Shown: positions 1 to 8,558 of the stretch, piece after piece
How positions within the stretch are numbered: the first letter of the stretch is position 1
How the letters are laid out: each line of letters starts with the position of its first letter
Source of the DNA: CAWHYG01 sp963833505
GTDB taxonomy: Bacteria; Eisenbacteria; RBG-16-71-46; CAIMUX01
Assembly (NCBI GenBank): GCA_963833505.1
Contig: CAWHYG010000004.1
Coordinates: 496,001 to 560,000, forward strand
Length of the DNA stretch: 64,000 bases
Direction: 5' to 3'
Notes under the pieces: model-generated
Database searches by the model: none
What the model saw: only the letters and a program-made list of their open reading frames with translations
Told to the model about the DNA's origin: nothing
Position numbers and translations under genes: made by a program

Positions 1-2016
1 CGACGCGCTCTTGAGGGTCAGATGCCAGCGGTAGCGGCCCTTCAGGCGGGCGCGCGGCATGGGAGCGGGTCCCAGCACCTCGACGGACCGCCGGCGCGAT
101 CGCCCTGCGTGCTCGTCCCCGAGATGCCGTTCGATGGTCTCGCGCAGCGCCTCCGCCCGCCGCCGCACCAGGTCTTCCTTCGCTCCGTCCACCAGGAGAT
201 CGGCGATCCGATGATAGGGGGGATAGAGAAGGGCGCGGCGGGCTTCCATCTCCTGTTCGGCGAAACCGGCGTAGTTCTCTTCGGCGGCGCAGCCGATGAC
301 GTGGTGCCACGGCATGAGGGACTGGAAGATGACCTCGCCGGGGATCCGGCCCCGGCCCGACCTGCCTGCCACCTGCGTGAGGATCTGGAACGCCTTCTCC
401 GCGGCGCGAAAGTCGGGCTGCATCATCTCCCGGTCCGCCTGGATGACCCCGACCAGGGTCACGCGCGGAAAGTGGAATCCCTTCGCCACCATTCGAGTCC
501 CGACGAGGATGTCCAGCTCGCCCGTCTCCATGGCCCCGACCAGCTTCGCGTGCTGGCCGCGCCTCCGCGTGGCGTCGAAATCCATGCGCGCGATGCGCGC
601 TCCGGGGTAGGCGTCGTGCAGCAGCTCCTCCAGCTTCTGGGTTCCGACCCCGCCGTAGAAGAACCGGGAGCCGCCGCACTCCGCGCACGTCTTGACCCCG
701 CGCAGGATGGCGTTGCAGTAGTGGCAGCGGAGGATCCCGTCGGACTTGTGCAGGGTCATGGCGACGTCGCAGTGCTGACACTGGACGAGGGTTCCGCAGT
801 CGGAGCATTGCACCACCGGGGAATGGCCGCGGCGATTCAGGAAGAGGATGGTCTGCTCGCCGCGATCGAGACGCTCCTGGACGGCCCGCAGAAGCACCGC
901 CGAGAGCACGGCGGGCCGGGAGGGCCTCCGCCGGGAAGCCGCGCCGCCGGCCGTCGATGGTCCGGCGGCCGATCCCGCGGCGTCGGGCGGCTCCCGGAGG
1001 TCCACGATGGTGACGCGCGCGGGCGGGCGGCCGTCGATCCTGCGGTTCAGGCGGAGCAGCCGGTACTTCCCCTTCTCGACGTTGTACAAGCTCTCCAGCG
1101 AGGGAGTGGCCGAGCCGAGGACGACGACGGCCCCGGCGCGCCCGGCCCGATAGACGGCGGTGTCGCGGCCGTGGTATCGAGGAGTCTCCTCCTGCTTGTA
1201 GGCGCTCTCGTGCTCTTCATCCACGACCACGAGGCGCAGGCGGGGCATGGGCACGAAGACGGCGGAGCGGGCCCCGACGATGACCGGCAGCCGGCCTTCC
1301 CGAGCCTGGCGCCACACGTTCCGGCGGTAGCCTTCGCTCATCTGGCTGTGGAAGAGCCCCACAGAGGGGCCGAAGCGATCTCGCACCCGCGACAGGATCT
1401 GCGTCCCCATGGCGATCTCGGGGACGAGGAAGAGCACTCCGCCGCCCGCCTGGACGACTCGCTCGGCCGCTTCCAGATAGACTTCGGTCTTGCCGCTTCC
1501 GGTCACGCCCAGGAGCAGGAACGCCGCATACTGCTCGGCGGCGATCGCCGCCAGAATCGCGTTGGCCGCCTCGGTCTGCTCGGGCTCGAGGATCGTTCGG
1601 GGAAGCGCCGAGGCCGTGGAGGCCGGGCCTGCCGCCGGGTCTTCTGCGGCCACCGACGCAATCGCCGTGGAGGTCCGGGCCGACTTCCGGCGCACGGCCG
1701 GCGGCAGCGCGGCCTCCAGCACCTGCCCCCACGGCGCCAGGTAGTAGTCGGCGACCCACTCCGTCAGGTGCAGGATCTCGGGCGTAAGTAGGGGCTCGAT
1801 GGGATCCACGGCCTGGATGGGCTTGAGCGCGGCGGCGGGAGCCTCGGAGGTGAAACCGATCACGTACCCGAAGGTCTTCTGGCGGCCGAAGGGGATCCGG
1901 ACCCGATGGCCTTCTTCGAGAACGGTCTCCAGCTCGGGCGGGATCGAGTAGGTGAAGGTCCGCCGGAGGGCGGCCGGCACCGCGATCCGGGCGTATCGAG
2001 AGCCTTGACCTGACAT
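1..2016 (-). CDS. priA: Primosomal protein N' (PriA helicase), 3' end outside window
   Basis: PriA is a superfamily 2 DNA helicase that reloads the replisome at stalled forks. The gene starts at an ATG at 2016 and runs off the left edge after 672 codons, so only the C-terminal end is missing. The N-terminal DNA-binding domain is followed by Walker A GVTGSGKT (residues 170-177), the DEEH box (266-269) and GSATPSLES. Four CxxC pairs (Cys404/407, 413/416, 431/434, 444/447) form the PriA zinc-binding insert. The late helicase motif QVAGRAGRG is also present. A long open frame on the opposite strand is a high-GC shadow. The gene lies downstream of the response regulator pair on the same strand, separated by a strong hairpin, so it is probably transcribed separately. 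Confidence 0.97.
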   Translation of the reverse strand, partial: MSGQGSRYARIAVPAALRRTFTYSIPPELETVLEEGHRVRIPFGRQKTFGYVIGFTSEAPAAALKPIQAVDPIEPLLTPEILHLTEWVADYYLAPWGQVLEAALPPAVRRKSARTSTAIASVAAEDPAAGPASTASALPRTILEPEQTEAANAILAAIAAEQYAAFLLLGVTGSGKTEVYLEAAERVVQAGGGVLFLVPEIAMGTQILSRVRDRFGPSVGLFHSQMSEGYRRNVWRQAREGRLPVIVGARSAVFVPMPRLRLVVVDEEHESAYKQEETPRYHGRDTAVYRAGRAGAVVVLGSATPSLESLYNVEKGKYRLLRLNRRIDGRPPARVTIVDLREPPDAAGSAAGPSTAGGAASRRRPSRPAVLSAVLLRAVQERLDRGEQTILFLNRRGHSPVVQCSDCGTLVQCQHCDVAMTLHKSDGILRCHYCNAILRGVKTCAECGGSRFFYGGVGTQKLEELLHDAYPGARIARMDFDATRRRGQHAKLVGAMETGELDILVGTRMVAKGFHFPRVTLVGVIQADREMMQPDFRAAEKAFQILTQVAGRSGRGRIPGEVIFQSLMPWHHVIGCAAEENYAGFAEQEMEARRALLYPPYHRIADLLVDGAKEDLVRRRAEALRETIERHLGDEHAGRSRRRSVEVLGPAPMPRARLKGRYRWHLTLKSAS

Positions 2017-2042
2017 CGGGACCGAGAGTACCCGATGCGATC

Positions 2043-2080
2043 ATCCCCCGCGCCCGGGAAGTTCCCGGAGCGCGGGGGAT
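2043..2080. terminator. Strong GC hairpin between response regulator gene and priA
   Basis: ATCCCCCGCGC at 2043 pairs with GCGCGGGGGAT ending at 2080, and the stem continues inward as CCGGGAA/TTCCCGG with one bulged base. There is no T-tract on either side, so it is a terminator-like or attenuator-like stem rather than a classical intrinsic terminator. It sits after the response regulator stop and before the priA start. Confidence 0.4.
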
Positions 2081-2177
2081 GCGCCCCCGTGGGCTGGTGC
2101 GGCCTTCCGCATTCCGACTGACGCCGGATCGGCTCCGGCTGACGGAGTTTCCGGCGGCGTTTCGGGTCGGAATCCGA

Positions 2178-2576
2178 TCAGAAGTTCGAGACGTGCCTCA
2201 ATTCCTGCCGTTCCAGAAGGTCGCGGATCTTCTCCAGCAGGCGCCGCGGACTGAACGGCTTGACGATGTAGTCGTCGGCGCCCACCTCGAGGCCGGTCTC
2301 GCGATCGATGGGCCGGCCCTTGGCGGACAGGAGGATGACCGGCAGGTTGCGCAGCTCCTCGTCCTCCCGGAGCCGGCGGCAGACCTCATAGCCGTCGAGC
2401 TTGGGCATCATGATGTCCAGGACCAGGAGGTCCGGCCGATCCTGCTCGATCCGGCGCAACGCCTCCTCGCCGTCCGACGCGGTCACCACCTCGTATCCTT
2501 CCATGGTCAAGGTGAACTCAAGGATGTGGACGATGTAGATCTCGTCGTCCACCACGAGGATTCGTTTCCGGTCCAC
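2178..2576 (-). CDS. Single-domain response regulator (CheY-like receiver)
   Basis: A 132-residue protein that is only a receiver domain. The acidic pocket is Asp10/Asp11, the phospho-acceptor is Asp54 in LVLDIMMPK, the switch Ser lies in VILLSAKG, and the conserved Lys is in YIVKPF. There is no output domain, so it probably signals by protein-protein contact, as CheY or DivK do. It lies 36 bases downstream of the receiver-GGDEF gene on the same strand, suggesting one transcript. No histidine kinase is nearby. Confidence 0.93.
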   Translation of the reverse strand: MDRKRILVVDDEIYIVHILEFTLTMEGYEVVTASDGEEALRRIEQDRPDLLVLDIMMPKLDGYEVCRRLREDEELRNLPVILLSAKGRPIDRETGLEVGADDYIVKPFSPRRLLEKIRDLLERQELRHVSNF

Positions 2577-2612
2577 GGGCTACCTCCCGGTTTCGGATCC
2601 GGATGGAACGGC

Positions 2613-3551
2613 CTAGGCCGCCCGCCGGTCCCAGACGATGATGTTTCCCTTCTGCTGCTTTCCGAATCGCTTCAACTCGGCGACCACGTCACACATCTCC
2701 GCCAGGTGGCGGAAACGGCGCGCCTCGCTCAGGACCGCGGCGACGGTCGCCGACATGAGCGGGTAGCGGCTGAGCTCCCCTTGGCGATTTACGACCTGGA
2801 TATATCCCCGAGCCCGATCGGCCTTGGAGTAGAGGCTTGGCATCTCGTCCTCCAGGCGCCGCAGGAAGTCGTCGGCGACGGCGGAGGCGCGTGGGGCGTC
2901 CAGGATGAGGACAAAGTCGTCTCCTCCGATGTGGCCCACGAAGTCGCCGGGCATTCCTTCCGACTCCACGGCGCGCCGCAGACAATGGGCGACCAGGCGC
3001 AGGGCCTGATCCCCCTTCTGGTAGCCGTAGAAATCGTTGAACGCCTTGAAGTCGTTGAGGTCGATGTGCATGAGGACGAAGGCGCCGCGATCGGCCAGTC
3101 GCCGGGTGGCTTCGGCTTCGATCGCGACGTTGCCCGGAAGTCCGGTCAGCGGATTCGCGTCCCTCTGGAGCCGCCCCCACTCCAGCAGGTTGCGGACGCG
3201 CATGAGGAGCTCGCGTTGCTCGTAGGGCTTGGTCACGTAGTCGTTGGCGCCGTTCTGCAGGCCTTCGACCTTGTCATCGGCTCCCGCCCGGGCCGTGAGC
3301 ATGATGATCGGGATGTGGGAAGTCTCGGGATTGGCCCGGACCCGCCGGCACAGCTCGCGGCCGTCCAGGACGGGCATCATGAGATCGAGAAGAATGAGGT
3401 CCGGCGCGAACGTGTGAACGGCATTCAGGCCCGCTTCGCCGTCCGCGGCCGTCTCCACGGCGTAGCCCTCTCGTTCGAGCTGAAACCGGAGCAGAGCCTG
3501 GAGCGAATCCTCATCCTCGATCACGAGGATCTTCCCAGTGCTCTTGGACAT
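2613..3551 (-). CDS. Response regulator with GGDEF-like output domain (GGDDF)
   Basis: A 312-residue protein starting at MSKSTGK. An upstream in-frame Met would add about 70 residues with no family similarity. Residues 5-125 form a receiver with phospho-acceptor Asp56 and conserved Lys in VTKPY. Residues 135-300 form a GGDEF fold starting at DPLTGLPGN-type sequence, here ANPLTGLPGN, with the metal-binding Asp164 in HIDLNDFKAFND. The active-site signature reads GGDDF (209-213) instead of GG(D/E)EF, so the usual Glu is Asp. No RxxD inhibitory site is visible. It may be a weak diguanylate cyclase or a degenerate effector. Confidence 0.92.
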   Translation of the reverse strand: MSKSTGKILVIEDEDSLQALLRFQLEREGYAVETAADGEAGLNAVHTFAPDLILLDLMMPVLDGRELCRRVRANPETSHIPIIMLTARAGADDKVEGLQNGANDYVTKPYEQRELLMRVRNLLEWGRLQRDANPLTGLPGNVAIEAEATRRLADRGAFVLMHIDLNDFKAFNDFYGYQKGDQALRLVAHCLRRAVESEGMPGDFVGHIGGDDFVLILDAPRASAVADDFLRRLEDEMPSLYSKADRARGYIQVVNRQGELSRYPLMSATVAAVLSEARRFRHLAEMCDVVAELKRFGKQQKGNIIVWDRRAA

Positions 3552-4055
3552 CGTGGTCACCACAAAGGCTCTCCCGGTGGGCGGTCCCGCTGCGACTGGA
3601 ATCGCGAAACGTCGCTTCGATCCGCTGATCGGTTCCCTGCCCTTATCGGGCCCGCGGAACCTCATGTTGAGCGCTCCCGCGGACTCATGCTCGCGGATCT
3701 CCAAAGGCGGAAGCTTCAAGGCCCGTGCCATCGCGGGGTGCGCGGAAACGCCGCTCAAACGGGCCGAAAACGGAAGATAGTCCGGCCCGCGGAAAGCACG
3801 GCGCCTCGTGCGGGATCAAGTTGAGGTCCGGCTCAGCCCAAAGAATCGAAGGGTAGGGAAGAGCCTTCGGGGCATCCGGCCCGCTCGATGGGTGAATTCC
3901 CTCTCGGGTGCGACGGTCCGCCCGTCGCTCCCCTCCCACACCGGCGGACCCATGCGGCAGTTTGCGCGATTCCGCTCCCGCGAACCCTTCGCACTCTGCC
4001 CTTCACCCTTCCGGACGGAGTGCAGGATGCAAGGCGGCCGGCGGAAAGCCCGGAG
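3552..4055. other. Intergenic region without a supported gene
   Basis: About 500 bases separate the M6 protease stop from the receiver-GGDEF start. Short open frames are present on both strands, but none has family similarity or a convincing ribosome binding site. No T-tailed hairpin was found. It should contain the promoter of the two response regulator genes. Confidence 0.4.
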
Positions 4056-6587
4056 TCAGCGGGACGACCGCACCAGGAGGATCCGCGAAGAGGCCCTGAT
4101 CTCACCAGCCTGGAGGCGGGCGAAGTAGATTCCGGCGCTGACGGCGCGGCCGTGGCTGTCGCTGCCGTCCCACGCCGCCGTGAACTCGCCCGCCGGCCGC
4201 CACTGATCGAGCAGAAGGGCGACGCGCCGTCCCGCGGCGTCGTAGATCCCGAGCGAAACGTGGGCTCCGCGCCCGAGCTCAAAGGTCAGGCGGGCGCCGC
4301 CGGCCGTGGGATTGGGCGCGATGCCGAGAATCCTCGCTCCGGGGTTCGCGCCCGGCCCGCTTTCCGGCGGCGTCTCCGCGCCCAGCCGAAGCGGCTCCCC
4401 GTTCGTTCCGCACAGGATCACGGCGGGCTGGAGAGAACCCGCCGCCGGATTCTGCGCCGGCGGTCCGACTTCGCCGCATCCGCGCCAGGGGACCTGCAGG
4501 CTGAGCCACCCCGGTCCGAGACTCTGGCCGCTCAAGCTCCAAGCCAGGAGAACGCACGCGCCGCCCCCCGTCTGCCAATCGAGGCGCGCTCCCGCGGCCG
4601 CGCCTCCGAGCGACGGGTGACCCGGCAGCGAGCAGCCCGCGGGCCAGGGCAGCGTCAGCTCCAAACCGGCGACGGACGACGCCTCGACGGAGAGCTCCAG
4701 GCTGGAATCGGTCTCCGCCCAGGTCCAGGGAACGGAGTTGGCGCCGTCCGATCCGGGGTTCGACCGGCCGAGGTGCCCGACCGGATGACCGGGCCCCGCC
4801 GGGAGCCGGGGAGCCAGCAGCGACTGCGCGAGCGGAGCCTGCCCGCCCGGATTCAGGATCACGTTCACGATTCCGATCAGATCGAGAACGTTGATCGTCT
4901 GGTCGGTGACCACGTCGGCGCAGGCTTTACCGTGGGCCGAGAGCGAGTCGGTGCCGAGAATCTGGCCCACGACCGCAAGAAGATCGGACACGTCGACCTT
5001 GCCGTCGCCGTTGGCGTCGCCGAGCGTGGTCGGGCATCCAGGCACGCCGGAGGTCGTCACCGTGAAGCGGATGCTGTCGCCGAGAGAGCCGATTCCGGAA
5101 ATCGAAAGGCCTCCCAGGCTCCCGTCGACAAGGTAGTCGCGCGGGTTCGTCGTGTCGTTGATCGCGGTCCGCAGGGAATCGGCCGAAAAGACGGCGCGGG
5201 TGATCTCGCCGTCGCCGGTCGAGTCCGGCGCGGGGAAGCCGTTCGGCCGGTAGATGTAGACCTCGTCGGGCGGGCCGAAGCCGTTGCCGTGTCCGACGCC
5301 GGTGGCCTCATCGATGCGATAGACCAGCATTCCCGAGCCGGGCACCGATCGATCGAAGATGGACGAGCCCCGGGAGCGGTATTCGACCACGAAGAACTGG
5401 GTGGGCGAGTTCGGGGACCAGATCTTCCAGGCGCTCCCGCTTCCGGCCAGGGGCGCCAGCGCTCGCCGGCCGGACACGCTCACGACCGGGATCTCCGGGA
5501 TCCAGCCGCCGTACTTGTACTTCATCCAGGCGCCCATGTGCTGGGGCGGATTGAACTGCTCGGACATCAGGTCCCAGGGGCCGACGGCGTCGCCGTTGTT
5601 GTTGTAGTGGTACAGATCGGGAGCGCCCAGGGAGTGGAACATCTCATGACAGACCGTGCCGACCCCGCGCTGGCTCTCCTTCATCAGGTCGTCAAGGTTG
5701 ATGTTGTAGGTGTTCACCGGGATCCCGTGGATCTGGACCGAGCCGCTCAGGGCCGAGGTGTGGGGCCAGATGATCAGGTTCCCGTTGTCCAGCGTCCCGC
5801 GGAGCATGAAACAGAGGTTGTCGACCAGGCCGTCGCCGTTTTCGTCGAGCTTCAGCGTGTCGGGGACCTCGGCCTCGATCCCTCGGACCGCGCCGGCGAG
5901 CATGGCGTGTTCGCGGAAGCCCCATCCCGTGGAGTCGGGGAGGTCGGTGTAGCCGCCCGGGTTGGTCGGGCTCTCCGGCTGGTAGTAGCTGCGCGGATGG
6001 GAATCCTGATAGGAGACGATCTGGCCGCCCGCCGTGCCGATCAGGCTGCTCAGGATGTGAAGCTGGCCGTAGGAGGCTTCCTCGTAGTAGTGGCGCACCG
6101 AGTTGACCGCGGCGCCCTCGCCGTTGAACCAGGCGTCGTACTGGGAAGGTGTGTCCGTGAACTCCGTCTGGTCGCTGAACCGGATGAAGATGACCAGATT
6201 CCGGTACAGCCCGATGTTGGCCTGGCCCGGAGCCAGGGTCGGCCGGCCCTCGGCGCGCAGGCGCGCGCGCTCGGCCAATCCGGGATCGGGCGGCGAAGGT
6301 CCGCGGATCGCGCCGATCCGAACCGGATCGGCATTTCCGGCCTCGAAGGTCGAGGGAACGCACTCGCCGCCCTGACGCAACGCATAGACGTAGCGCCCCG
6401 CGGCGTCGCGAGTGATGAGATACCCGGCCTGGTCGTGCAGCCAGCTCCAGTTCTCGTCCCCGGTGGTCCAGGCATGAAGAACGCGGCCGTCCGGTTGCAC
6501 TACATCGAGGGGAACGTCGCGCAGGAACGCCGCCCTCGATCCGGTCGAGACGGCGAGCAGAAGCGCCAGGAAGATCCATCTTCTCAT
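4056..6587 (-). CDS. Secreted M6-family metalloprotease with dockerin and FlgD-like C-terminal domain
   Basis: An 843-residue immune-inhibitor-A-like zinc protease. The start at 6587 is preferred over 6602 because GGGGTGAG lies just upstream and it gives a clean signal peptide (MRRWIFLALLLAVSTGSRAA). The catalytic site is HEMFHSLGAPD (314-324), the M6 HExxH form. After the peptidase domain come two dockerin-like calcium loops, DANGDGKVDVSD and DVVTDQTINVLD, near residues 600-660. The C-terminus is a FlgD-like sorting domain (APNPTAGG, IYDAAGRRV, WDGSD, SAGIYFARL). It begins 4 bases after the TPR gene stop, in the run tsaD - cohesin protein - TPR protein - protease. The dockerin may bind the cohesin modules encoded two genes upstream. 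Confidence 0.94.
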   Translation of the reverse strand: MRRWIFLALLLAVSTGSRAAFLRDVPLDVVQPDGRVLHAWTTGDENWSWLHDQAGYLITRDAAGRYVYALRQGGECVPSTFEAGNADPVRIGAIRGPSPPDPGLAERARLRAEGRPTLAPGQANIGLYRNLVIFIRFSDQTEFTDTPSQYDAWFNGEGAAVNSVRHYYEEASYGQLHILSSLIGTAGGQIVSYQDSHPRSYYQPESPTNPGGYTDLPDSTGWGFREHAMLAGAVRGIEAEVPDTLKLDENGDGLVDNLCFMLRGTLDNGNLIIWPHTSALSGSVQIHGIPVNTYNINLDDLMKESQRGVGTVCHEMFHSLGAPDLYHYNNNGDAVGPWDLMSEQFNPPQHMGAWMKYKYGGWIPEIPVVSVSGRRALAPLAGSGSAWKIWSPNSPTQFFVVEYRSRGSSIFDRSVPGSGMLVYRIDEATGVGHGNGFGPPDEVYIYRPNGFPAPDSTGDGEITRAVFSADSLRTAINDTTNPRDYLVDGSLGGLSISGIGSLGDSIRFTVTTSGVPGCPTTLGDANGDGKVDVSDLLAVVGQILGTDSLSAHGKACADVVTDQTINVLDLIGIVNVILNPGGQAPLAQSLLAPRLPAGPGHPVGHLGRSNPGSDGANSVPWTWAETDSSLELSVEASSVAGLELTLPWPAGCSLPGHPSLGGAAAGARLDWQTGGGACVLLAWSLSGQSLGPGWLSLQVPWRGCGEVGPPAQNPAAGSLQPAVILCGTNGEPLRLGAETPPESGPGANPGARILGIAPNPTAGGARLTFELGRGAHVSLGIYDAAGRRVALLLDQWRPAGEFTAAWDGSDSHGRAVSAGIYFARLQAGEIRASSRILLVRSSR

Positions 6588-6591
6588 CCGC

Positions 6592-7335
6592 TCACCCCGC
6601 ATACAGGTTCGAGAGCTGCTCGAGAAACGCCAGCACGGCGCTCTCGAAGGTCTCGTAGCGGATCCCCTGGATGATCCACGAACTGGGATTGTTCTCGTCG
6701 ATCACGCTGGATTCGATCGAGTCGGCGGCCGCCAGCGCGGCGGAGAAGCTCCCCTGCCCGGCAAGCGCAAACGACTCGATCAGCCGGAGGTCGTGGATAT
6801 CGAAGGATCGACGGTACTGGAACGTGTAGGCGGGAGCGATCCGGAGCGACGCCCGCGCGTCTTCCACGGCGCCGGGAAGACTGGCCCCGCCGATTCCCAG
6901 CAGGGTCGCCGCCCGTCCGGAGCGCGTGTCGGCGCTCGTCTGACCCAGCGCCAGAGCTTGATTGAAGTCGGCGAGGGCCTGGGCCAGAGCGTTCGGCGTC
7001 AAGGCGAGTTGAAGCTGAGTCCAGCCCTGACCGACGTAGGCCGCGCTGTACAGGGAATCTTGCTGGATCGCGGCATTGAAACTCGACAGGGCTTGAGAGA
7101 AGTAGCCGGCCTGGAACTCGGACCATCCTCGCGCGGTCCATCCCACCGCGTTCGACGGCGACGTGGCCGTCCCGCCACCGCAGCCGGCGTTCGTGGTCAG
7201 GCACACCGCCGTGGCCAGGAGCATTGGAGCCGCGGCCAGGATCACGCCCGCTGCGCCGGCCCGGGCTCGCGCACCGAGCGCATGCCATCGAGCGTGGACG
7301 GGATGGCGGACCGCCTCTCCGCTCGATCGGACCAT
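6592..7335 (-). CDS. TPR-containing putative lipoprotein
   Basis: A 247-residue protein with a long basic N-terminus, a hydrophobic stretch (about residues 28-46) and a cysteine in TTNAGCGGG that could be a lipobox, though a weak one. The rest is alpha-helical with TPR-like repeats (YSAAYVGQGWTQLQLAL, ALADFNQALALGQ, EDARASLRIAPAYTFQ). GGGGGGAAGG precedes the start. It begins 15 bases after the cohesin-protein stop and ends 4 bases before the protease start. It is probably a periplasmic or outer-membrane scaffold for neighbouring secreted proteins; the partner is unknown. Confidence 0.8.
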   Translation of the reverse strand: MVRSSGEAVRHPVHARWHALGARARAGAAGVILAAAPMLLATAVCLTTNAGCGGGTATSPSNAVGWTARGWSEFQAGYFSQALSSFNAAIQQDSLYSAAYVGQGWTQLQLALTPNALAQALADFNQALALGQTSADTRSGRAATLLGIGGASLPGAVEDARASLRIAPAYTFQYRRSFDIHDLRLIESFALAGQGSFSAALAAADSIESSVIDENNPSSWIIQGIRYETFESAVLAFLEQLSNLYAG

Positions 7336-7350
7336 TGGGCCTTCCCCCCT

Positions 7351-8556
7351 TCAGTATCGGACGGTGGTCGTGGCCGTGGCCTCGAACGTCCCGGCGGTCG
7401 CCTTGGCGGCGATCGGGAGCACGGTCGTGGTATCGGGCAGGAAGAGAGTGCCCTGGTAGACGGCCCCGCCCGGAATCTCCGTCATGGTCACCTGCATGTC
7501 GCCCGCGGTCACGATCGGCGAGGAGGTCAAGCCGGCGCTGGCGGACAGGAAGACCTGCAGCGTCCGCGTCCGGCCCGGGTTCTTGAGGGCAACCAGATGG
7601 AGGATCAGCGGTCCGGGCGGTCCGATCGTCACGAGCCCCGGCTCTGAGGTCACGGTCACCCCGGCTCCAACCGAGTCGGCCACGATCACGCCTTCGGGAG
7701 TGAGCGGCGACTGGCCCTCCGTGAGCGTGGACAGGATGAAACGCAGATCGCAGACGGGCCCGGTTCCGGCCGGAAGAACACCGGTGCCCGGGTAATAGAA
7801 GATGAATCGGATCCGGGAATCTCCGGTCACCGTGCTTGAGTCGGCCGCTCCGGCGCCTCGAAGCTCCGACCCGAGGCCGACGAACCGCGCCACGTTGGGA
7901 GAGAAGAGGACATCGGCCTGAAACGCCTTGACCGGCCCGTCGTTCACGAGGTTGATCGGCACGCGGACCTCGGTCCCCGGGGCGCCGGAGCCCGTGCCCA
8001 GGGAAACCGTCGCGGACTGGTTGCTGCCGCCGGCGATGGTGACGCTGCCGTCGACGGTGCCCACCGGCAGGCTGTTGTCGCTCGGATCCGAAAGGACCGC
8101 GCCCGTCATCCGGATCGCCGTTCGCATGCCCGCGGCGCCGATCAGGTTGAAGTTGACGTTCAAGACCGCCCCGGTGTCGGGCGGCAGCGAATGGGCGTCC
8201 TCGAAGAACGCCAGGATCCGGACGATGTCCCCGCCCATGACCGAGGCCGTGTCCCTCATGGTGCCGGCCCTGGGCGTCGTGACGGTGGATTCGAACCCGA
8301 TCACCGTGGGGTCAAACTGCAGGTCGACTTGAAGTCCCTTGACCGCGGTCTGATTGGTCAAGTCGAGACGCAGGGAAACAACCTGTCCGGCCGAACCGCC
8401 CGTGTTGCCCGCCGCCAGCACGTTCTGCCCCAGGCACGCTCCGGGACAAGCCAGAAGCGCGGCGAGAAGAACGAGGGCCAGGCGCGCTCCCCGATACGCT
8501 CGATCGTCTGCTCCGCCCGGTCGCCTTCGATCCGGTTCGCGGGCTGTCGGCAGCAC
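7351..8556 (-). CDS. Secreted protein with two cohesin-like domains
   Basis: A GTG start at 8556 is chosen because GAGAGGA lies 7 bases upstream and it falls 2 bases after the tsaD stop. An ATG much further upstream would overlap tsaD heavily. The product is 401 residues with a hydrophobic export signal around residues 26-42 (LVLLAALLACPGACLGQ). Two successive modules have the cohesin pattern: GQVVSLRLDL..VKGLQVDLQFDP, later FNLIGAAGMRTAIRM and GSVTI; then GTEVRVPINL..VKAFQADVLFSP and LRFIL. Cohesins bind dockerins, and a dockerin is carried by the M6 protease two genes downstream. A C-terminal beta-rich region follows; no FlgD-like tail is obvious. Confidence 0.85.
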   Translation of the reverse strand: MLPTAREPDRRRPGGADDRAYRGARLALVLLAALLACPGACLGQNVLAAGNTGGSAGQVVSLRLDLTNQTAVKGLQVDLQFDPTVIGFESTVTTPRAGTMRDTASVMGGDIVRILAFFEDAHSLPPDTGAVLNVNFNLIGAAGMRTAIRMTGAVLSDPSDNSLPVGTVDGSVTIAGGSNQSATVSLGTGSGAPGTEVRVPINLVNDGPVKAFQADVLFSPNVARFVGLGSELRGAGAADSSTVTGDSRIRFIFYYPGTGVLPAGTGPVCDLRFILSTLTEGQSPLTPEGVIVADSVGAGVTVTSEPGLVTIGPPGPLILHLVALKNPGRTRTLQVFLSASAGLTSSPIVTAGDMQVTMTEIPGGAVYQGTLFLPDTTTVLPIAAKATAGTFEATATTTVRY

Positions 8557-8558
8557 CG

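Noticed and set aside
22..1791. Long plus-strand open frame over priA
   Set aside because: It is the antisense shadow of priA; the minus-strand frame carries all PriA motifs, and the shadow has no family similarity.
3888..6674. 928-codon plus-strand open frame
   Set aside because: It lies fully opposite the M6 protease gene, is rich in Arg/Gly/Val runs typical of high-GC antisense, and has no recognisable domain.
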